A stretch of DNA of 64,000 nucleotides, taken from contig NZ_JAGPNL010000004.1 in assembly GCF_018069565.1 (NCBI RefSeq), positions 62,001 through 126,000 of the forward strand. The letters run 5' to 3'. Source of the DNA: Streptomyces tagetis (GTDB lineage Bacteria > Actinomycetota > Actinomycetes > Streptomycetales > Streptomycetaceae). Every line of letters starts with the position of its first letter. Within the stretch, counting starts at the first letter, position 1. This document shows, piece after piece, positions 1 to 8,642 of this stretch. The notes beneath the pieces are model-generated. The model saw only the letters and a list, made by a program, of their open reading frames with translations. It was not told the origin of the DNA and did no database searches. The position numbers and the translations under genes were made by a program.

Positions 1-1698
1 CGCCGCATGGGCCTCTTCGTGGTCGGCCGCCTCTCGCAGCGCCACGGCATCCGCATCCAGCTCCGCCCCTCCGACTCCGGCGGCACGACCGCGCTGGTCA
101 TGCTCCCCGTCGACGTGGCCCAGGGTGGCCGCAAGCCCCAGCCCAAGCAGGGCCAGCCCGCCATGGGCGGCGGCGGTCCGGCCGCCGCGCAGGCGGCGGC
201 CGGCGCCGCGGCGGCTCGTCGCGGCGGTGGCGGCCAGGGCGGCGGCGCCCTCGGCGGCGGTGGCGGTGGCGGCGGCTTCGGCGGCGGTCCCCTCGGCACC
301 GGCCAGGGCCCGCGCGCCGCGCTGCCCGGACGGGACGCGGGCGGACGGCCCGGCGCCCCGGGCGGGATGCGCGGCGGACCCCAGTCCCCGCCGGCACCGC
401 AGCAGGGCCGTCCGGCCCCCGCGGGTGCGGGCGCCCCGCAGGGCGGTCCGAACGCCCCCCAGGGCGGCCAGGACCTGTTCGGCGCCAGCCGCGGCGCGGT
501 GCCCCCGCAGCGCGGCACCCGCCAGGACGGCGGCCCCGCCGACACCGGCCAGGGACGCCGGCCCCAGCTCCCGCCGCGCGGCGGACCCCGGGCCGAGCTG
601 CCCGGCGGCACCCCGCAGCCCCGCGTGCCGAGCTGGAGCGACGAGAACGCGCAGCCGCCGGTGGGACGTGCCTCGCTGGACGCCCCGCGCGGCCACGAGG
701 AGCCGGGCGCCCGCGCCCCGCACTACGACAACCGGCAGGGTCCGGACGCGACGGCGCAGATGCCGGCCGTCTCCGGCTTCGGCGACAACCAGGGACCGGC
801 CGCCACGGCCGAGTTCGCCCGCCCCGACTTCGACGCCCCGGCCCCCGGCGCCCCGCAGCACACGGGCCAGTACGCCCAGCCGGGCGCGGACCCGTACGGC
901 CGGCACGGCGGAAACGGGCCGCGCGAGGACCAGTTCACGCGGGGCGAGGCCGCGCCGCAGAACACCGGCTCGTTCGTCCGCCCGGACGTCTTCGGCGGGC
1001 CCTCCGCCCCGGCGGCCTCCCCGGACCCGGCCGCGACCGGCCCGTTCGGCGGCCCGTCGGCCTACGGCAACGGCTCGGGCCCGCGCCACGGCCTGCCGGC
1101 CCGCCAGGACCCCTCGGCCGGCGGCGGGTTCCCCCGTCCGCAGGCCGGCGGCGGCCAGGGCCCCGCGCCGCAGCGGCCCGCGCCCCAGGAGCCGGCCGGG
1201 CCCGCCCCGCAGCGGCCCGCGGACGGGTGGGCCCTGCCCCCCGCCCCCGGCCCCGGCGACGGACGCACCCCGCTCTACGACACGCTGGAGACCAACTGGT
1301 TCCACGGGGAGCGCCGGGCGCGCGCGCAGGACGCCCAGCCCGCCGCCCCCGCCGAACCGCCGGCCCAGCCCCAGACCCCGGCGGCGCCTCAGCAGCCCGC
1401 CGCCTCCACGTGGCGCAGCTCGCCGAACGACGATCTCGTACGGCAGGCGGAGCGCGTCCGGCAGCCGGCCGCGGGCGGTGTCACCACCTCCGGTCTGCCT
1501 CGCCGGGTACCCCGGGCCAACCTCGTCCCGGGCACGGCGCAGCAGCAGTCCCACCAGAGTGGTCCTCAGGTCTCGCGCTCGCCCGACGAGGTGCGCGGCC
1601 GGCTGACCAATCTCCGTCGGGGAATCGCACAGGGCCGCCAGGCCGGTACCAACCAGACCGGCAGCCACCCGCGGCCCACTCACCAGCAGGAGCGTTAG
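1..1698 (+). CDS. cvnA1: Conservon sensor-kinase-like protein CvnA, 3' part (truncated by window edge)
   Basis: Only the last 565 codons are present. The first ~40 residues are the end of a GHKL ATPase domain (G2-like MGLFVVGRL, then the SGGTTALVMLP strand). The remaining ~520 residues are a low-complexity Gly/Pro/Ala/Gln-rich tail, presumably disordered. The extreme C-terminus returns to ordered-looking sequence (TSGLPRRVPRANLV, then SRSPDEVRGRLTNLRRG) that recurs at the end of the second CvnA in this window. In conservons CvnA is a membrane histidine-kinase-like protein thought to signal through CvnB-D rather than a response regulator. The TAG stop abuts the next start codon directly. The missing N-terminus should hold the sensor, HAMP and dimerisation parts. 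Number 1 is assigned by synteny recalled from S. coelicolor. Confidence 0.9.
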   Translation, partial: RRMGLFVVGRLSQRHGIRIQLRPSDSGGTTALVMLPVDVAQGGRKPQPKQGQPAMGGGGPAAAQAAAGAAAARRGGGGQGGGALGGGGGGGGFGGGPLGTGQGPRAALPGRDAGGRPGAPGGMRGGPQSPPAPQQGRPAPAGAGAPQGGPNAPQGGQDLFGASRGAVPPQRGTRQDGGPADTGQGRRPQLPPRGGPRAELPGGTPQPRVPSWSDENAQPPVGRASLDAPRGHEEPGARAPHYDNRQGPDATAQMPAVSGFGDNQGPAATAEFARPDFDAPAPGAPQHTGQYAQPGADPYGRHGGNGPREDQFTRGEAAPQNTGSFVRPDVFGGPSAPAASPDPAATGPFGGPSAYGNGSGPRHGLPARQDPSAGGGFPRPQAGGGQGPAPQRPAPQEPAGPAPQRPADGWALPPAPGPGDGRTPLYDTLETNWFHGERRARAQDAQPAAPAEPPAQPQTPAAPQQPAASTWRSSPNDDLVRQAERVRQPAAGGVTTSGLPRRVPRANLVPGTAQQQSHQSGPQVSRSPDEVRGRLTNLRRGIAQGRQAGTNQTGSHPRPTHQQER

Positions 1699-2121
1699 TT
1701 GAGCCAGATGAGCCAGGCGGCACAGAACCTCAACTGGTTGATCACGAATTTCGTGGACAACACCCCGGGGGTGTCCCACACCGTCGTCGTGTCGGCCGAC
1801 GGACTCCTTCTGGCGATGTCGGAAGGGTTTCCACGCGACCGCGCCGATCAGCTCGCGGCGGTCGCCTCGGGACTCACCTCGCTGACCGCGGGGGCTTCCC
1901 GGATCTTCGAAGGCGGCAGCGTCTCGCAGACGGTCGTGGAGATGGAGCGGGGGTTCCTCTTCCTCATGTCCGTCTCGGACGGCTCGTCCCTGGCCGTGCT
2001 CGCCCACCCCGAGTGCGACATCGGCCTGGTCGGCTACGAGATGGCGCTTCTGGTCGACCGTGCCGGCGCGGTCCTCACCCCCGACCTGCGCGCCGAACTA
2101 CAGGGCAGTCTGCTCCACTGA
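1699..2121 (+). CDS. cvnB1: Roadblock/LC7-domain protein CvnB
   Basis: A 140-residue roadblock/LC7 protein, the class that acts as partner or GTPase-activating protein of the Ras-like CvnD in conservons. The start is TTG at 1699, abutting the TAG of the upstream gene; AGGAG at 1688-1692 is well placed for it and too far from the ATG at 1708. The N-terminus reads MSQMSQAAQNLNWLITNFVD. The protein is nearly identical to the second CvnB at 6840-7262, differing at few positions such as CDIGLVG versus ADIGLIG. Direct abutment with cvnA suggests translational coupling. Function is inferred from family. Confidence 0.93.
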   Translation: MSQMSQAAQNLNWLITNFVDNTPGVSHTVVVSADGLLLAMSEGFPRDRADQLAAVASGLTSLTAGASRIFEGGSVSQTVVEMERGFLFLMSVSDGSSLAVLAHPECDIGLVGYEMALLVDRAGAVLTPDLRAELQGSLLH

Positions 2122-2232
2122 TCGGCCCCGGCACCACCCGTCTCACCAAATCACCGTCCGGCCGCCACAATCCCCCCACCGGCCTCGTCAGACGGCTTGA
2201 CCGACCGACTTGCTGTCCCGCCCGGAGGATTC

Positions 2233-2631
2233 ATGACCCCGCCCACCGCCTCTCATGATCCGTACGCGGAGCCGTACGAGGATGAGGGCGACCAACCACT
2301 GGTCCGTCCGTACGCGATGACCGGTGGCCGGACGCGGCCGCGCTATCAGCTCGCCATCGAGGCGCTGATCAGCACGACGGCCGATCCGGCAGCGCTCATG
2401 GGGCTGCTCCCCGAGCACCAGCGCATCTGCCACCTGTGCCGTGAGGTGAAGTCGGTGGCCGAGGTGTCGGCACTCCTGTCGATGCCTCTCGGTGTGGCCC
2501 GGATCCTCGTCGCGGACCTCGCGGAGGCCGGGCTCGTCGCCATCCACCAGCCGGGCGGCGACGAGAACAACGGCGGTGCGCCGGACGTGACACTGCTCGA
2601 AAGGGTGCTCAGTGGACTTCGCAAGCTCTGA
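2233..2631 (+). CDS. cvnC1: DUF742 protein CvnC
   Basis: A 132-residue DUF742 protein, the third conservon component. The conserved core starts at LVRPYAMTGGRTRPRYQLAI and includes HQRICHLCREVKSVAEVSALL, which resembles a winged-helix fold, and ends LLERVLSGLRKL. ATG 2233 is chosen because GGAGG lies at 2224-2228; an upstream TTG at 2197 lacks a ribosome site. The 3' end overlaps the cvnD start by 20 nt, implying coupled translation. The paralogue at 7357 has a longer Pro-rich N-terminus. DUF742 biochemistry is poorly defined; membership is certain, role is inferred from the conservon context. Confidence 0.92.
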   Translation: MTPPTASHDPYAEPYEDEGDQPLVRPYAMTGGRTRPRYQLAIEALISTTADPAALMGLLPEHQRICHLCREVKSVAEVSALLSMPLGVARILVADLAEAGLVAIHQPGGDENNGGAPDVTLLERVLSGLRKL

Positions 2632-3187
2632 CGGGGGTCGGGCGACGACCTCCGCGAAGATCGTGGTGGCCGGTGGTTTCGGCGTGGGCAAAACCACGTT
2701 CGTGGGCGCCGTCTCCGAGATCAACCCGCTGCGTACGGAGGCCGTGATGACCTCCGCCAGCGCGGGGATCGACGACCTCACACACGCCGGTGACAAGACG
2801 ACCACCACGGTCGCCATGGACTTCGGCCGCATCACGCTCGACCAGGACCTGATCCTGTACCTCTTCGGCACCCCGGGCCAGGACCGCTTCTGGTTCATGT
2901 GGGACGACCTGGTCCGCGGCGCCATCGGCGCCGTGGTCCTGGTCGACACGAGGAGGCTCGCCGACTGCTTCCCCGCGGTCGACTACTTCGAGAACTCCGG
3001 TCTGCCCTTCGTGGTCGCCCTCAACGGCTTCGACGGCCAGCAGCCGTACCAGCCGGACGAGGTGCGCGAGGCACTCCAGATCGGCCCCGACACCCCGATC
3101 ATCACCACCGACGCCCGCCACCGGGCCGACGCGAAGAGTGCGCTGATCACCCTGGTGGAGCACGCGCTCATGGCCCGGCTGCGGTAG
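2612..3187 (+). CDS. cvnD1: Conservon Ras-like GTPase CvnD
   Basis: A 191-residue small GTPase starting at GTG 2612 inside the end of cvnC. The Walker A loop GGFGVGKT is at residues 21-28, the switch-II-like TPGQ at 87-90 and WDDLVRGAIGAVVLVDTRR follows. The guanine-specificity NKxD motif is replaced by NGFD (138-141), as is usual for this family. It is the output GTPase of the conservon, expected to bind CvnB at the membrane. Residues 61-121 are encoded by DNA that is identical to the second cvnD over 182 bp. It is followed by a strong terminator at 3251-3284. Confidence 0.94.
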   Translation: MDFASSDGGRATTSAKIVVAGGFGVGKTTFVGAVSEINPLRTEAVMTSASAGIDDLTHAGDKTTTTVAMDFGRITLDQDLILYLFGTPGQDRFWFMWDDLVRGAIGAVVLVDTRRLADCFPAVDYFENSGLPFVVALNGFDGQQPYQPDEVREALQIGPDTPIITTDARHRADAKSALITLVEHALMARLR

Positions 3188-3250
3188 TCGCACCGCCCGC
3201 CGCCGGTAAGCAAGTCAGGGTAGCCATACGGCAGTTGTCGTAGCAGAACC

Positions 3251-3284
3251 GGAGCCGACTGTGTCCTTTGACACGGTCGGCTCC
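3251..3284 (+). terminator. Terminator of conservon 1
   Basis: Two 15-nt arms (3251-3265 and 3270-3284) pair with one G-U wobble around a CTTT loop, 63 nt after the cvnD1 stop. Streptomyces terminators often lack a U-run, as here. Confidence 0.85.
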
Positions 3285-3592
3285 GCTGTTCATAACGTTT
3301 CGGCAGAGGAATCGAGTGGTACCGACACGCGTCGCGGTCGACCGGTGCCGCTGCGCTCACACCGGCCCCGTCTTTTGCCGTCCCTCGCTCTTTATGACCG
3401 ATTTATCTGCGGTTTACCTCACGTGAAATCGTCTCGTTCCGCTGTTTGGAAGAGCGCTGGTCGTCGTGCTGGAATGCCAGAACTGCCCGATGGTCAAAGA
3501 CGTACTCACCAGTAGCACGTACTGATGACGGACTGGGCTCTGAGACACTGCGGCACGACACAGGTGCCGACCGCCGAGAGGTTGTTGGTCGA
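3285..3592 (+). promoter_or_regulatory. Intergenic region upstream of second conservon
   Basis: About 300 nt without a convincing gene, less GC-rich than its surroundings (for example around 3380-3450). It must carry the promoter for conservon 2 because a strong terminator precedes it. A CTGGAATGCCAG inverted repeat lies at about 3469-3480 and a GTACT motif is repeated around 3502-3523. I cannot place -10/-35 boxes with confidence. Confidence 0.5.
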
Positions 3593-6500
3593 GTGAGGCG
3601 AAGCAAGAGCAGTCCCGAGCCATCGGCCCGGGGCAACTTCACCCCGCCGCGCACAGCGGCGTCCGCCCCCGCGTCCGAGCCCGAACCCGTGGCGCCGCCC
3701 GCACCCAGCGGAGGCCGTCTCACCCCGCGCAACTGGCATGTGGCGACCCGCCTCAACGCGATCCTGCTCATACCCGTGCTGGTCGGCCTCGTCATGGGCG
3801 GCTTCCAGGTCAAGGGCTCGATCGACACCTGGCAGGACGCCGAGGACGCGAAGAACACCGCCCGCCTCGTGCAGGCGTCCCTCAGCTACGCCGACGCCCT
3901 CTACTACGAGCGCGACGTCAGCGCCGCCCCGCTGCTCCAGGGCAAGGGCCAGAACGACAGCTCCGTGGCCAAGGCCCGCCAGGCCACCGACAGGGCGGCC
4001 GACGGCTTCGACGAGGCCGCCCAGAGCATGCCGGACAAGCCCGGCCTCCAGCGCCGGCTCAAGCTCTTCCGCGAGCAGGAGCCCAAGCTCTCCGCGCTGC
4101 GCGCCGCCGCCTACACCCCCAAGCTGAAGGGTGTGGAGACGGAGGAGGGGTACGTCGGCATCGCCCACCCGCTGATGGAGTTCGCCAACGAACTCGGCCT
4201 GGGCACCGGCAACATCACCTCCTACGGCCGCGCCGTCTACGCGATCTCCCTGACCAAGGCCGCCCTCTCGCTGGAACGCTCGATCGGCATGCACATGCTG
4301 GTCAAGCCGGGTCCGGACCCGGGTCACCTGGCCAGCCAGCGCGTCGCCCTCTCCTCCTACGCCTACCTGGAGGGCATCGCCATCGAGGAGTACATCGGCG
4401 GCGGTACCGAGGAGGACGCCAAGAAGCTCCAGGACGCCGAGAAGAAGCTCAAGGAGGACGGCGCCGCCCTGGCCAAGGAGGCCAAGGAGGCCGACCCCGA
4501 CTACGTGCCGCCGCCCGCCAACCCGACCACGATGGTCTCGGAGCTGGCCCGGCTGGACACCACCGACCCCGCCGCCCGCGCGGCCCTCGCCCAGCAGGGC
4601 ATCACCCCGGACAACTGGTGGGCGGTCAACACCCTCAAGTACGACGCCTACCGCGCGCTGGAGTCGGACATGGCCGACCGGGCGGTGGCCGAGGCGTCCA
4701 GCATCGCCGACGACGCCCGGCGCGACGCCTTCATCACCGGTGCCGCGGTCGTCATCGCCCTGCTCGCCGCCTTCATCCTGGCCGGCATGGTGGCCCGCCA
4801 GATGAGCCGCGCCATGCGCCGTCTGCGCAACGCCGCCTTCGGCATCGCCGAGCAGCGCCTGCCGATGCTGGTCGACCAGCTCTCCCGTACCGACCCCGGC
4901 CGGGTCGACACCCGGGTGGCGCCGATCCCGATCACCTCGACCGACGAGATCGGCGAAGTCGCCCGCGCCTTCGACCAGGTGCACCGCGAGGCCGTCCGGC
5001 TCGCCTCCGAGCAGGCCCTGCTCCGCGGCAACATCAACGCGATCTTCACCAACCTGTCGCGGCGCAACCAGTCGCTGATCGAGGGCCAGCTCACCCTCAT
5101 CACCGACCTGGAGAACAACGAGGCCGACCCGGACCAGTTGGAGAACCTCTTCCGCCTGGACCACCTGGCCACCCGCATGCGCCGCAACGGCGAGAACCTC
5201 CTCGTCCTCGCCGGCGAGGAGCCCGGCCGCCGCTGGGACCAGCCGGTCCCGCTGGTCGACGTGCTCCGCGCCGCCGCCTCCGAGGTGGAGCAGTACGAGC
5301 GCGTCGAGCTGTCCGGCGTGCCGGAGGCCGAGATCCACGGCCGTGCCGTGACCGACCTCGTGCACCTCCTCGCCGAGCTGCTGGAGAACGCCACCACCTT
5401 CTCCTCCCCGCAGACCAAGGTCCGCGTCACCGCGACCCGGCTGCCCGACGGCCGCGTGATGATCGAGATCCACGACAAGGGCATCGGCCTGACCGCCGAG
5501 GACTTCGCGGACATCAACCACAAGCTGGCCAACCCGCCGACGGTGGACGCCGCGATCTCGCAGCGCATGGGCCTGTTCGTGGTCGGCCGGCTCGCCGACC
5601 GGCACGGCGTGCGGGTCCAGCTCCGCCCCTCGGGCGAGCAGGCGGGCACCACCTCGCTGGTCATGCTGCCGGATGCCATCACCCACGGTGGCGGCGGCGA
5701 ACAGCAGGCCCAGCGCGACGAGTTCACCGTCTCGCAGATCATGCCCGACCAGCACATCCCGGGTGAGAACTTCGCCCAGCCGATGCGCACCGCGGCCGAA
5801 CTCGGCTTCGACGACAGCCGCTACACCGAGGTCCCCGACGACCTCCGCGACCTCGACCCGGTCGGCCGCTCGCTGATGCGCGGGGAGCGCCGCGCGGCCC
5901 TGGAGTCCCAGGCCCACCCCGACGACGGCCGGCCCGGCCCCGGGGGCGGCGAGACGACCGGCTACCAGGACCCGTTCACCGGCCAGAGCGCCTACCCCGA
6001 GCAGCAGGGCGGCTACGACCAGCAGACGTACGCCGAACCCCAGCAGACGGCGTACGAGGAGCCCCAGCAGCCGGCGTACGACGAGCAGTACTACGCGCCC
6101 AACGGCGGCCTGCCCCAGAACGACGGCTTCTCGTCCCCCGACGGCTACCCCGAGACGCCGTATGCGGAGTCCGGCCAGGACGCGCACCAGTCCCCCGCCG
6201 CCGGCGGCCCGGACGACTACGCGGCCTTCGGACACCAGCGTCACCAGGACGACTGGCCCCAGCAGGACGGCTACCAGAACGGCTATCCGAGCCAGTACCC
6301 TGCGGGTGCACCGGAAGCGGAATCCACCGAGGTCGCTGACGCGAACAAGGCGGACCGCGTAGGCTTCGACCGTCCGGGACCGGCCGCCTCCGCGGCCCAC
6401 GAGCTGACCGACGCGGGGCTTCCCCGCCGCGGTTCCGCCGCGAGCGGCACCGGCGAGGCACGGCACGCGGGCCAGGAGGCACGGCACGCGGGCCAGGCGG

Positions 6501-6838
6501 AACCGGCCGGCCCGCCCGGGGCAGGCGACGACTGGCGCTCGGCCAACGACGAGCGCTGGCAGCAGGCTTCACAGCTTCGCAAGCCGAAGGCGGGCGGGGT
6601 CACCTCCTCCGGCCTGCCGCGGCGGGTCCCCAAGGCCAACCTGGTCGAGGGAGCCGCCCAGACCACCCCCCAGGGAGGCCCCCAGGTCTCCCGCGCCCCG
6701 GAGGACGTCCGGGGCAGGCTGAGCAACCTGCGGCGCGGTGTCCAACGGGGCCGCCGCAACGCGGGCAGTGAAACGAACGGCCAGGACACAAGGAATGAAC
6801 ACCGTGGTCCTGACAGCACCTACGACCAGGAGCGTTAG
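3593..6838 (+). CDS. cvnA2: Conservon sensor-kinase-like protein CvnA, complete
   Basis: A 1081-residue membrane histidine-kinase-like protein. Order: short basic/Pro-rich N-terminus; TM1 around residues 54-73; a ~310-residue extracytoplasmic helical sensor of the nitrate-sensing-like type; TM2 around 381-401; HAMP; dimerisation helix with candidate phospho-acceptor His524 (RLDHLATRMRR); ATPase domain with N-box LLENATTF near 598, G1 HDKGIGLT and G2 MGLFVVGRL. A ~370-residue Gln/Pro/Gly/Tyr-rich tail follows, ending in the same motif as the first CvnA (TSSGLPRRVPKANLV, VRGRLSNLRRG). GTG 3593 is chosen as the first in-frame start that keeps TM1; GAGAGG lies about 12 nt upstream, so the start is moderately certain. 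No response regulator is adjacent. Confidence 0.92.
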   Translation: MRRSKSSPEPSARGNFTPPRTAASAPASEPEPVAPPAPSGGRLTPRNWHVATRLNAILLIPVLVGLVMGGFQVKGSIDTWQDAEDAKNTARLVQASLSYADALYYERDVSAAPLLQGKGQNDSSVAKARQATDRAADGFDEAAQSMPDKPGLQRRLKLFREQEPKLSALRAAAYTPKLKGVETEEGYVGIAHPLMEFANELGLGTGNITSYGRAVYAISLTKAALSLERSIGMHMLVKPGPDPGHLASQRVALSSYAYLEGIAIEEYIGGGTEEDAKKLQDAEKKLKEDGAALAKEAKEADPDYVPPPANPTTMVSELARLDTTDPAARAALAQQGITPDNWWAVNTLKYDAYRALESDMADRAVAEASSIADDARRDAFITGAAVVIALLAAFILAGMVARQMSRAMRRLRNAAFGIAEQRLPMLVDQLSRTDPGRVDTRVAPIPITSTDEIGEVARAFDQVHREAVRLASEQALLRGNINAIFTNLSRRNQSLIEGQLTLITDLENNEADPDQLENLFRLDHLATRMRRNGENLLVLAGEEPGRRWDQPVPLVDVLRAAASEVEQYERVELSGVPEAEIHGRAVTDLVHLLAELLENATTFSSPQTKVRVTATRLPDGRVMIEIHDKGIGLTAEDFADINHKLANPPTVDAAISQRMGLFVVGRLADRHGVRVQLRPSGEQAGTTSLVMLPDAITHGGGGEQQAQRDEFTVSQIMPDQHIPGENFAQPMRTAAELGFDDSRYTEVPDDLRDLDPVGRSLMRGERRAALESQAHPDDGRPGPGGGETTGYQDPFTGQSAYPEQQGGYDQQTYAEPQQTAYEEPQQPAYDEQYYAPNGGLPQNDGFSSPDGYPETPYAESGQDAHQSPAAGGPDDYAAFGHQRHQDDWPQQDGYQNGYPSQYPAGAPEAESTEVADANKADRVGFDRPGPAASAAHELTDAGLPRRGSAASGTGEARHAGQEARHAGQAEPAGPPGAGDDWRSANDERWQQASQLRKPKAGGVTSSGLPRRVPKANLVEGAAQTTPQGGPQVSRAPEDVRGRLSNLRRGVQRGRRNAGSETNGQDTRNEHRGPDSTYDQER

Positions 6839-6839
6839 T

Positions 6840-7262
6840 GTGAGCCCGATGAGCCAGGCGGCACAGAACCTGAACTGGTTGATCACCAACTTCGTGGACA
6901 ACACCCCGGGGGTGTCCCACACGGTGGTGGTCTCCGCCGACGGACTCCTTCTGGCGATGTCCGAAGGTTTCCCGCGCGACCGGGCCGACCAGCTCGCGGC
7001 TGTCGCCTCCGGTCTGACCTCGCTGACCGCCGGTGCCTCGCGCATCTTCGAGGGCGGCAGCGTGAACCAGACGGTTGTGGAGATGGAGCGGGGATTCCTC
7101 TTCATCATGTCCATTTCCGACGGTTCGTCGCTCGCGGTTCTCGCCCACCCGGAGGCGGACATCGGCCTCATCGGGTACGAGATGGCCCTTCTGGTCGACC
7201 GCGCCGGTACGGTCCTGACACCGGACCTGCGCGCGGAACTCCAGGGGAGCCTTCTCAACTGA
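6840..7262 (+). CDS. cvnB2: Roadblock/LC7-domain protein CvnB
   Basis: A 140-residue roadblock/LC7 protein starting at GTG 6840, one base after the cvnA2 stop. AGGAG at 6828-6832 has 7-nt spacing to this GTG and is too far from ATG 6849. It is a near twin of the first CvnB and should likewise bridge CvnA to the CvnD GTPase. A 94-nt gap separates it from cvnC2, longer than in the first conservon's other junctions. Confidence 0.93.
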   Translation: MSPMSQAAQNLNWLITNFVDNTPGVSHTVVVSADGLLLAMSEGFPRDRADQLAAVASGLTSLTAGASRIFEGGSVNQTVVEMERGFLFIMSISDGSSLAVLAHPEADIGLIGYEMALLVDRAGTVLTPDLRAELQGSLLN

Positions 7263-7356
7263 AGGACGGACGGTGCGTATTGGCGTCCCGGGGCCGTAAG
7301 GTTTCGGGACGCGGCTCCACAGCGATGGGCGCCAGGCACAGTCGGAGGAGGAGACA

Positions 7357-7926
7357 GTGGCAACACCCCCAGGCGGTCCTGCGTCGGGCAACTGGTCCTA
7401 CGGCCCTGCCCAGGGCCAGGGAGACGGTTCGGCGAGCCCGTACGACTTCCCCTCCCCCCCGGACCACCGGCAGCCGTACGCGCCACAGGGCCCCGGCCCT
7501 TCGCCGTACGACCAGCCGCACGCGCCGCGCATCCAGCCGGTGCAGCCGCAGCGCCGTGCCCCCGAGCCGGCGCCCGCGGCGGCCCACAACCCCCTGGTGC
7601 GCCCGTACGCCATGACGGGCGGACGCACCAGGCCGCGGTACCAGCTCGCCATCGAGGCGCTGGTGCACACCACCGCGCAGCCGCACCAGATGCAGGGCCA
7701 ACTGCCCGAGCATCAGCGCATCTGCAACCTCTGCCGGGAGATCAAGTCGGTGGCCGAGATCTCGGCCCTGCTCACGATTCCCCTCGGCGTGGCCAGAATC
7801 CTCGTCGCCGACTTGGCGGAGGCGGGACTGGTCGCCATTCATCAGCCCGGCGGCGACGAGAACGCCGGCGGCCAGCCAGACGTGACACTGCTCGAAAGGG
7901 TGCTCAGTGGACTTCGCAAGCTCTAG
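7357..7926 (+). CDS. cvnC2: DUF742 protein CvnC with Pro-rich N-terminus
   Basis: A 189-residue DUF742 protein. Residues 1-77 form a Pro/Gln/Gly/Tyr-rich extension absent from the first CvnC. The conserved core runs from NPLVRPYAMTGGRTRPRYQL to LLERVLSGLRKL and contains HQRICNLCREIKSVAEISALL. GTG 7357 follows a run of GGAGGAGGAG at 7344-7353. It overlaps cvnD2 by 20 nt exactly as in conservon 1. The extension may be a protein-interaction region; that is inference. Confidence 0.92.
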   Translation: MATPPGGPASGNWSYGPAQGQGDGSASPYDFPSPPDHRQPYAPQGPGPSPYDQPHAPRIQPVQPQRRAPEPAPAAAHNPLVRPYAMTGGRTRPRYQLAIEALVHTTAQPHQMQGQLPEHQRICNLCREIKSVAEISALLTIPLGVARILVADLAEAGLVAIHQPGGDENAGGQPDVTLLERVLSGLRKL

Positions 7927-8488
7927 CGGCGGTCCTTCCCGCTCCACCACCTCCGCGAAGATCGTGGTGGCGGGCGGCTTCGGCGTGGGCAAAACCACGT
8001 TCGTCGGCGCCGTCTCGGAGATCAACCCGCTGCGCACAGAGGCCGTGATGACTTCCGCTTCGGCGGGCATCGACGACCTCACCCACACGGGGGACAAGAC
8101 GACCACCACGGTCGCCATGGACTTCGGCCGCATCACGCTCGACCAGGACCTGATCCTGTACCTCTTCGGCACCCCGGGCCAGGACCGCTTCTGGTTCATG
8201 TGGGACGACCTGGTCCGCGGCGCCATCGGCGCCGTGGTCCTGGTCGACACGAGGAGGCTCGCCGACTGCTTCCCGGCCGTCGACTACTTCGAGAACTCCG
8301 GTCTGCCGTTCGTCATCGCGCTCAACGGCTTCGACGGCCAGCAGCCGTACAACCCGGACGAGGTGCGCGAGGCCCTCCAGATCGGTCCGGACACCCCGAT
8401 CATGACGACGGACGCCCGGCACCGTGCCGACGCCAAGTCGACGCTGATCACCCTGGTGGAGCACGCGCTCATGGCGCGGCTGCGGTAA
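7907..8488 (+). CDS. cvnD2: Conservon Ras-like GTPase CvnD
   Basis: A 193-residue small GTPase starting at GTG 7907 within the cvnC2 3' end. It has Walker A GGFGVGKT, TPGQ in switch II and NGFD in place of NKxD. It is about 95 percent identical to the first CvnD, with silent sites also conserved in the middle. Few residues differ between the two GTPases, so specificity between the two conservons probably lies in CvnA and CvnC. A 23-bp perfect hairpin terminator begins 12 nt after its stop. Confidence 0.94.
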   Translation: MDFASSSGGPSRSTTSAKIVVAGGFGVGKTTFVGAVSEINPLRTEAVMTSASAGIDDLTHTGDKTTTTVAMDFGRITLDQDLILYLFGTPGQDRFWFMWDDLVRGAIGAVVLVDTRRLADCFPAVDYFENSGLPFVIALNGFDGQQPYNPDEVREALQIGPDTPIMTTDARHRADAKSTLITLVEHALMARLR

Positions 8489-8500
8489 CGGGACCGCGCG

Positions 8501-8552
8501 GAACGACTTGGGGGGTGCCTCTCTCTGCGGAGAGGCACCCCCCAAGTCGTTC
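8501..8552 (+). terminator. Terminator of conservon 2
   Basis: A perfect 23-bp stem (8501-8523 with 8530-8552) and 6-nt loop just after cvnD2. It is one of the strongest hairpins in the window and insulates the convergent acc operon. Confidence 0.93.
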
Positions 8553-8580
8553 TCCTCGCCTCCCTCCGCCCCCGGGAACG

Positions 8581-8619
8581 CCGTAGGGGCCCCACCCGTG
8601 ACGGGTGGGGCCCCTACGG
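8581..8619 (-). terminator. Terminator of accBE operon
   Basis: A perfect 18-bp stem (8581-8598 with 8602-8619) with a 3-nt loop, 24 nt downstream of the accE stop. Together with the hairpin at 8501-8552 it makes a back-to-back terminator pair between convergent operons. Confidence 0.9.
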
Positions 8620-8642
8620 CCGTGCGAGGCGTACGCGGGCGC

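Noticed and set aside
3506..6487. 993-codon open frame antisense to cvnA2
   Set aside because: High-GC genomes keep antisense frames open. It has no recognisable domain and lies opposite a clear kinase.
1..8488. Tandem four-gene clusters as a new signalling system
   Set aside because: These are conservons, a described actinobacterial kinase-roadblock-DUF742-GTPase system. Only details within them are new leads.
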